Assembly (NCBI GenBank): GCA_030597345.1
Contig: JAUVSA010000143.1
Coordinates: 1-5,943 of the forward strand
Source of the DNA: Bacillota bacterium
GTDB taxonomy: Bacteria > Armatimonadota > Hebobacteria > Hebobacterales > Hebobacteraceae
Direction of reading: 5' to 3'
Length of the DNA: 5,943 nt
Part shown: positions 4,895 to 5,943 of the stretch, piece by piece
Numbering within the stretch: the stretch's first letter is position 1
How the letters are laid out: each line of letters starts with the position of its first letter
Made by a program: the position numbers and the translations under genes
The notes under the pieces: generated by a model
Told to the model about the DNA's origin: nothing
The model's input: the letters and a program-made list of their open reading frames with translations, nothing else
The model's database searches: none

Positions 4895-5943
4895 TCATGA
4901 ACCTCGGCGCCCCGCCGCGCGCCGCAGCAGGCCCCGCCCGACCAGAATCACCGCCAACCCCGCCAGAATCCCGAGCAGCAGGAACTCTGGCTCCGTCAAT
5001 GCAGCATCCCTGAGTTCCTCCTTGTCCCGCAGCGGAACCTGACCTGACTGCCTGTCTCTCGGACCCAACCCGCGGCCGACTCCTCGGGGCCCGGTAGCGC
5101 GGCGAGCCAGCTCCTCCGCAGTTACTTCTTCCCGATACGCCGCGTCCGTCGGAGCGCGCGCGAACGCGACGTCGTCAGTCATCTCCTGCGCTACGAGCTT
5201 CGTACGCAACTCTGTCAGAAACGTCCGCCCCTCCCGCACCAACTCCGCAAGCGTCGGCGCTGCCTTCAACGCCTCTGCGTCCAGCATCCCCGCGAAGCTC
5301 GTTGTGAATCGCCGCTGATAGCGGCCGCGCTCTCCCCTCGCAACCATTCGATGGTCTGACAACACATAGAGCTGGATGTCCGTCACGCCCCCGCCGAGGC
5401 TGGTGATGTAGAGTGGATAGACCAATGCCCCGCTGTCGAAGTCCAGGCGGAGCGGCTCTATCATCCCTGACGCCAGCGCCCACTCCGCCCTCTCGACGGC
5501 CCACCTCACCCCACTCCGCGCCTTCTCGTATAGCTCGTACCGTGCCATCGCCGCGCGCACCAGCCTTCTCGTCCCTTCCCCAAGCAGCGGCCATCCACTC
5601 TCGCCCTCCGACCGCTGCGCCAGTCGCTCCCACCTCACGTAAGTCTCCGCATCCCCAGCAGGCGGCGGCACCGCGCGGCACGCGGCCATCAGTTCTCTTG
5701 CCGCCTTCTCGTTCTGCACTAGCCGGGCCCTCCGCCCGCTTGTGTCGGGCCCTTTCCCTATCAGCGCGCGCTGCATCCGCCCAATATCGGTGCTGCCGCT
5801 CGTTCCCCCTTCCAGCAGATCGCGGTTGACGCTCTCCAGAATCTCCCGCTGAACGAACCCCAGTGTCCCGTCTTCGCACAGGCCCGCCTCTCCCGCCGCC
5901 GCGAGCACCCGCTCCTCCCCCCACTCCTCCACGCACGCCTCCA
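4895..5943 (-). CDS. Probable DUF2330-like protein with C-terminal membrane anchor, 5' end missing
   Basis: The frame is open to the window edge. The GTG at 5932 is in-frame but is not a trusted start, because coding continues through it (E-A-C before VEEWGEERVL). About 349 codons are visible; numbering here counts from that GTG. Residues 150-200 hold the recognisable part: PLRLDFDS (160-167), VYPLYITSLGGGVTDIQLYV (171-190) and LSDHRMVA (191-198). This matches the strand pattern of DUF2330 proteins, in which an 'LxF...YPLxxTS...LYVLxxHR' segment is typical. The family's usual Cys-rich N-terminus would lie outside the window. Residues 20-150 are mostly charged and helical. Residues 200-310 are hydrophilic with an Arg/Gly-rich linker (280-296). 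TEPEFLLLGILAGLAVILVG (313-332) is a membrane segment followed by the basic tail RGLLRRAAGRRGS, so the bulk should face outside and the tail stay cytoplasmic. The function is unknown. The gene is probably co-transcribed with dinB downstream. Confidence 0.72.
   Translation of the reverse strand, partial: EACVEEWGEERVLAAAGEAGLCEDGTLGFVQREILESVNRDLLEGGTSGSTDIGRMQRALIGKGPDTSGRRARLVQNEKAARELMAACRAVPPPAGDAETYVRWERLAQRSEGESGWPLLGEGTRRLVRAAMARYELYEKARSGVRWAVERAEWALASGMIEPLRLDFDSGALVYPLYITSLGGGVTDIQLYVLSDHRMVARGERGRYQRRFTTSFAGMLDAEALKAAPTLAELVREGRTFLTELRTKLVAQEMTDDVAFARAPTDAAYREEVTAEELARRATGPRGVGRGLGPRDRQSGQVPLRDKEELRDAALTEPEFLLLGILAGLAVILVGRGLLRRAAGRRGS

Noticed and set aside
5175..5936. 253-residue minus-strand open frame in another frame of the DUF2330-like gene
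   Set aside because: The translation is Gly/Arg/Ala-rich without domains, while the frame at 4895-5943 shows a strand motif, a membrane segment and a family-like pattern.
1..5943. tRNA, rRNA, CRISPR array, insertion sequence or attachment site
   Set aside because: No cloverleaf-like segment, regular spaced repeats, transposase-like frame or terminal inverted repeats were seen on either strand.

Overview
The window is G+C-rich (roughly two thirds by eye) bacterial chromosomal DNA. It holds six protein-coding genes, two of them cut by the window edges, and no RNA gene, transposon or CRISPR array that I can see. The lineage is uncertain. The best clue is an H-X9-DG pseudopilin-type domain at the C-terminus of the gene at 1091-2725. 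That domain family is abundant in Armatimonadota, Planctomycetota and other PVC-type bacteria. A tail resembling a protein-sorting signal on the gene at 4895-5943 would also fit such Gram-negative-type groups.

Layout from left to right: (1) the 5' end of comEC, the inner-membrane DNA-uptake channel, on the minus strand (1-308). (2) A 277-bp non-coding divergent gap with several inverted repeats. (3) A 132-residue protein with two CBS domains on the plus strand (586-984). (4) A short convergent gap with a possible hairpin. (5) On the minus strand, an exported 544-residue protein joining a TolB/WD40-like beta-propeller to an H-X9-DG pseudopilin-like domain and a Trp/Glu-rich tail (1091-2725). 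(6) A 235-bp divergent intergenic region crowded with perfect dyads. (7) On the plus strand, a 230-residue SagB/ThcOx-type nitroreductase-fold flavoprotein with an export signal (2961-3653). (8) An 18-bp convergent junction. (9) dinB, DNA polymerase IV, on the minus strand (3672-4838). (10) A probable DUF2330-like protein with a C-terminal membrane anchor, on the minus strand, whose 5' end lies beyond the window (4895-5943).

The only likely co-transcribed pair is the DUF2330-like gene followed by dinB, with a 56-bp gap. The rest are single genes in alternating orientation, so this is not an obvious pathway cluster. ComEC (DNA import) and Pol IV (translesion synthesis) both deal with DNA but are not adjacent. 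The propeller/H-X9-DG protein and the SagB-like protein share a divergent control region and are both predicted to be exported, which is the most plausible functional pairing.

The items most worth a second look are the propeller-H-X9-DG fusion and the dyad-rich 2726-2960 region. In the latter, a CCCTC element could pair either with the ribosome binding site of the SagB-like gene or with an upstream GAGGG copy. I did not find a clearly new multi-gene system.
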